Below, in pieces: positions 62,049-64,000 of a stretch of 64,000 bases of DNA. The notes below the pieces were generated by a model. The model was given only the letters and a program-made list of their open reading frames with translations, searched no databases and had not been told where the DNA came from. Position numbers and translations under genes: made by a program. Each line of letters begins with the position of its first letter. The stretch's first letter is position 1. The stretch is from Ornithobacterium rhinotracheale (GTDB lineage: Bacteria > Bacteroidota > Bacteroidia > Flavobacteriales > Weeksellaceae). The stretch covers positions 1,999,001-2,063,000 of the forward strand of contig NZ_CP035107.1 in assembly GCF_004088395.1 (NCBI RefSeq), in the 5' to 3' direction.

Positions 62049-62873
62049 TTATCCTTTTTGTAGTCTCACATCTTGTGTGATGATCAATTCTACTTTTTCG
62101 CCGTTATTCATTTTGGCTGGCTCGATTAATTTATTCTTGCGGCGAAGATACTCTGCCACTCGTTCCAAGGCTCTTTTGGCTTCTGGCTTAAAGACCTCAT
62201 CGCCATACTTAGGATCGACATGGGTGATGTAGCCGTTTTGATCGACATGGAATTGCAAACGCACTTGCACCACATCTTTGTTGGTATCTGGAAATTCGTT
62301 ATTTAAATATTTTAGAATTTCTCCGCCCAATTTATCGCTAAAGCATGCGATCAATTTTCGCTTGTCGCCTCGATAGCTCTCGCAACCTGGGAACACTGCC
62401 ATTTCGCTCACTCGCGTTACGCTCATGGGCTTCAAAACACGCTCTTCCTCTCTATTAGATTTGTTGATTTTTTCTTTTATTCCTGTTAAATCTACATGTT
62501 TTGGAGCTGGGGCGTTACTTCTCACTAAATCAATTTTTGGCGGAGTGGGCTCGTCCACGGGTTTTAAATCTGGCGGGGTTTCTAGTTTCTCCACCATTTC
62601 CAGCTTATCTGGCATCGATACTTCTGGCTCTGGCAATTCCTCTTGCACCGCAGGCTCTGGCAATTTTTGCTCTGGTTCTACTTCTACTACAAAATCGTTT
62701 AAATTTGGATTAAAAACATCTGCCACCTCATCGGCTTGGCTCAATTCTACTGGCGAATTTGCCTTTACATTGAAAGAGAACCACACGGCGAGTAACACTA
62801 CATTTAGCCCAATTAAAAAGAACAATTGGCTAAGTCTTGACGGGTTTGCGTCCTTGTTTTTCTTGGTTTCCAT
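62049..62873 (-). CDS. TonB-family energy transducer (second copy)
   Basis: A 274-residue paralog of the first tonB, clearly homologous over its whole length: transmembrane helix LFFLIGLNVVLLAVWFSFNV, an acidic-proline linker lacking the long PPPP runs of copy one, and the same C-terminal domain (MAVFPGCESYRGDKRKLI, KYLNNEFPDTN, VRLQFHVDQNGYITHVDPKY). I choose the start at 62873 (METKKNKD); the frame continues upstream to another ATG at 62900. A duplication followed by divergence of the linker is likely. Confidence 0.88.
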   Translation of the reverse strand: METKKNKDANPSRLSQLFFLIGLNVVLLAVWFSFNVKANSPVELSQADEVADVFNPNLNDFVVEVEPEQKLPEPAVQEELPEPEVSMPDKLEMVEKLETPPDLKPVDEPTPPKIDLVRSNAPAPKHVDLTGIKEKINKSNREEERVLKPMSVTRVSEMAVFPGCESYRGDKRKLIACFSDKLGGEILKYLNNEFPDTNKDVVQVRLQFHVDQNGYITHVDPKYGDEVFKPEAKRALERVAEYLRRKNKLIEPAKMNNGEKVELIITQDVRLQKG

Positions 62874-63103
62874 AATTAATAAGGTTTTTAAATTAAACAA
62901 AAATTTCTATTGTTTAAAAAACCGCAATAATTAACCCAAAAAAATGCCTAAAAATCGGGTTTATAGCCCATTTTTAATCATTTAGCAATAAAAATATAGA
63001 ATATTTGAATTTTTCCAATTTTAAGCAAAAACTTTAACACGCATTTTAAATAATTATGAATGTTAAAGCCTAAAAGCAACAAACTATAATTCAGTAAATT
63101 ACA

Positions 63104-63505
63104 TCAAATTCTATTTTTGGCACGGAGTGTTTGGTAGATTTTAATTAAAATTATTCCCACTACGCCTCCTAAAATATCGAACCACCAATCGTTCCACTCA
63201 AAGCTGCGCCCCGTGGGCAAAAGGTGTTGCAAAATCTCGATGAGTATGCCTACCGCAGCGACTAGCCCAAGATTGAGCCACTCATCTTTATCAAAAGCTA
63301 AATAAAATAATATGGAAAATGTGGTGAAAAGCCCTGCATGTACGACTTTATCTACCCCTGTAAAGAGATAAGTTTCTAAGAAAGAAGGTCGTATCTCGTC
63401 TACCGGAGAAAGTGTGAGGTAGAATACCCCCACGAGGTAGAGCACAAATACGACCTTGTTAATTACAGATGATTTACTCTGTGATTTCTTTGTAAGCTTC
63501 GGCAT
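63104..63505 (-). CDS. VanZ-family membrane protein
   Basis: A 133-residue protein with four hydrophobic segments ([74 protein letters not shown]) and the family pattern [30 protein letters not shown]. Function unknown apart from the link to teicoplanin resistance of one distant member. It begins within the 3' end of gcvH (32-bp overlap). Confidence 0.85.
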   Translation of the reverse strand: MPKLTKKSQSKSSVINKVVFVLYLVGVFYLTLSPVDEIRPSFLETYLFTGVDKVVHAGLFTTFSILFYLAFDKDEWLNLGLVAAVGILIEILQHLLPTGRSFEWNDWWFDILGGVVGIILIKIYQTLRAKNRI

Positions 63506-63848
63506 CGAGCAATTCGCTTGTATCTGCGTCTGTTACTTTTACTTTGATGATCCAGCCTTTTCCGTAAGGATCTTGGTTTACTAATTCTGGCTCATCGTCT
63601 AGGGCTTCGTTTAGTTCAATTACCTCTCCTGCTACTGGCATGAATAGGTCTGAAACTGTTTTTACCGCTTCGATAGATCCGAATATATCTCCAGCTGAGA
63701 GCTCATCTCCTTCTGAATCTACATCTACAAACACGATGTCTCCTAATTCGCTTTGTGCGTAATCGGTGATTCCGATGGTAGCTACATCGCCCTCGATTTT
63801 CACCCACTCGTGGTCTTTTGAGTACTTTAATTCGCTTGGTACATTCAT
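63474..63848 (-). CDS. gcvH: Glycine cleavage system H protein
   Basis: A 124-residue lipoyl carrier protein. [20 protein letters not shown] at the start and [20 protein letters not shown], with the lipoylated lysine in EAVKTVS, are diagnostic. It carries the aminomethyl intermediate of glycine cleavage; its lipoyl group needs LipA, encoded in this window. Placed directly after the sprA end and before vanZ, a common flavobacterial order. Confidence 0.96.
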   Translation of the reverse strand: MNVPSELKYSKDHEWVKIEGDVATIGITDYAQSELGDIVFVDVDSEGDELSAGDIFGSIEAVKTVSDLFMPVAGEVIELNEALDDEPELVNQDPYGKGWIIKVKVTDADTSELLDAEAYKEITE

Positions 63849-63865
63849 AATAAATTTATTTTTAG

Positions 63866-64000
63866 TTAATTTCCAAAAGTAAAGGTTGCGTTGATACCTG
63901 CACGCAATGTGCTTAGTGGGTACGCAGTTGATATTTTGTATTTAGTAATCATTTGATCGTAGAACAAACTTACATTAAAATTTTTACTAAACATATATTG
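63866..64000 (-). CDS. sprA: SprA-like T9SS outer-membrane translocon, C-terminus only
   Basis: The frame is open to the window edge and reads [20 protein letters not shown], then [20 protein letters not shown] and a terminal N, ending at 63866. These are final strands of a barrel protein. The ending and the place immediately before gcvH match SprA (Sov), the very large T9SS translocon. Only 44 codons are visible, so the assignment rests on position and the terminal motif. Confidence 0.65.
   Translation of the reverse strand, partial: QYMFSKNFNVSLFYDQMITKYKISTAYPLSTLRAGINATFTFGN

Overview
The window is a chromosomal segment of a Bacteroidota bacterium, order Flavobacteriales, plausibly near Weeksellaceae/Ornithobacterium; the genus is a guess from gene content. 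Evidence includes AT-rich DNA, several promoters of the TTTG / TANNTTTG type typical of Bacteroidota, and two proteins with type IX secretion (T9SS) C-terminal sorting tails. T9SS machinery genes are present too: sprE/porW and the 3' end of a probable sprA next to gcvH. TonB paralogs, S1 and S16 proteins of flavobacterial type, an AccD lacking zinc-finger cysteines, and a mevalonate-pathway decarboxylase agree with this.

Layout. 1-8.5 kb: end of bioB, an outer-membrane protein, a flavoprotein, rpsP-rimM, then a leftward cluster (small Cys protein, ECF sigma, lipA, cinA), then parE. 8.5-20.6 kb: a hairpin-rich gap, a small membrane protein with a large T9SS cargo protein, a complete RND efflux operon (tetR-tolC-acrA-acrB order), accD, a lipoprotein and class II aldolase. 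29.2-64 kb: envelope biogenesis (two OmpH/Skp proteins, bamA, uppS, DUF6089, nadK, a CBS protein), purine synthesis (purH, purD), mtgA, and a pyrimidine pair (a eukaryote-like fused PyrE-PyrF divergent from a class 1A PyrD). Then come rpsA, surface proteins, an HU-like protein, the M23-GH3-pnuC-radC operon, sprE, an AddB-like nuclease, mvaD, two tonB genes flanking a tonB-like remnant, vanZ, gcvH and the sprA end.

The accessory feature is an 8.5-kb element at 20630-29127 between the aldolase gene and a small Cys-rich gene. It is bounded by 22-bp imperfect inverted repeats (18/22 identical); the right repeat overlaps the 3' end of an IS30-family DD(33)E transposase gene. Between the repeats, all genes run rightward, many with overlapping stop/start codons: an HUH rolling-circle replication initiator, an HTH protein, a beta-rich 216-aa candidate capsid protein, a frameshifted Gly-rich membrane protein, and at least five small single-pass membrane proteins. 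A GH19-type peptidoglycan hydrolase, several unknowns and a secreted protein follow, ending in the transposase. I read this as an integrated small ssDNA-phage genome mobilised as a transposon by its own IS30-type transposase. No Zot/pI-like ATPase, secretin, tail gene, terminase or Xer/tyrosine recombinase is visible. It therefore does not look like a normal inovirus or tailed prophage; a flavobacterial icosahedral ssDNA phage (FLiP-like or Obscuriviridae-like) or an undescribed lineage is more likely.

Other points of interest: a (GT)14 microsatellite, a perfect 38-nt palindrome, a duplicated TTTTATCAATA palindrome, an 11-bp pure G/C hairpin in AT-rich DNA, a 59-aa protein with a chain of CxxC motifs, and a TonB C-terminal remnant. 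No rRNA, tRNA or CRISPR array was seen.
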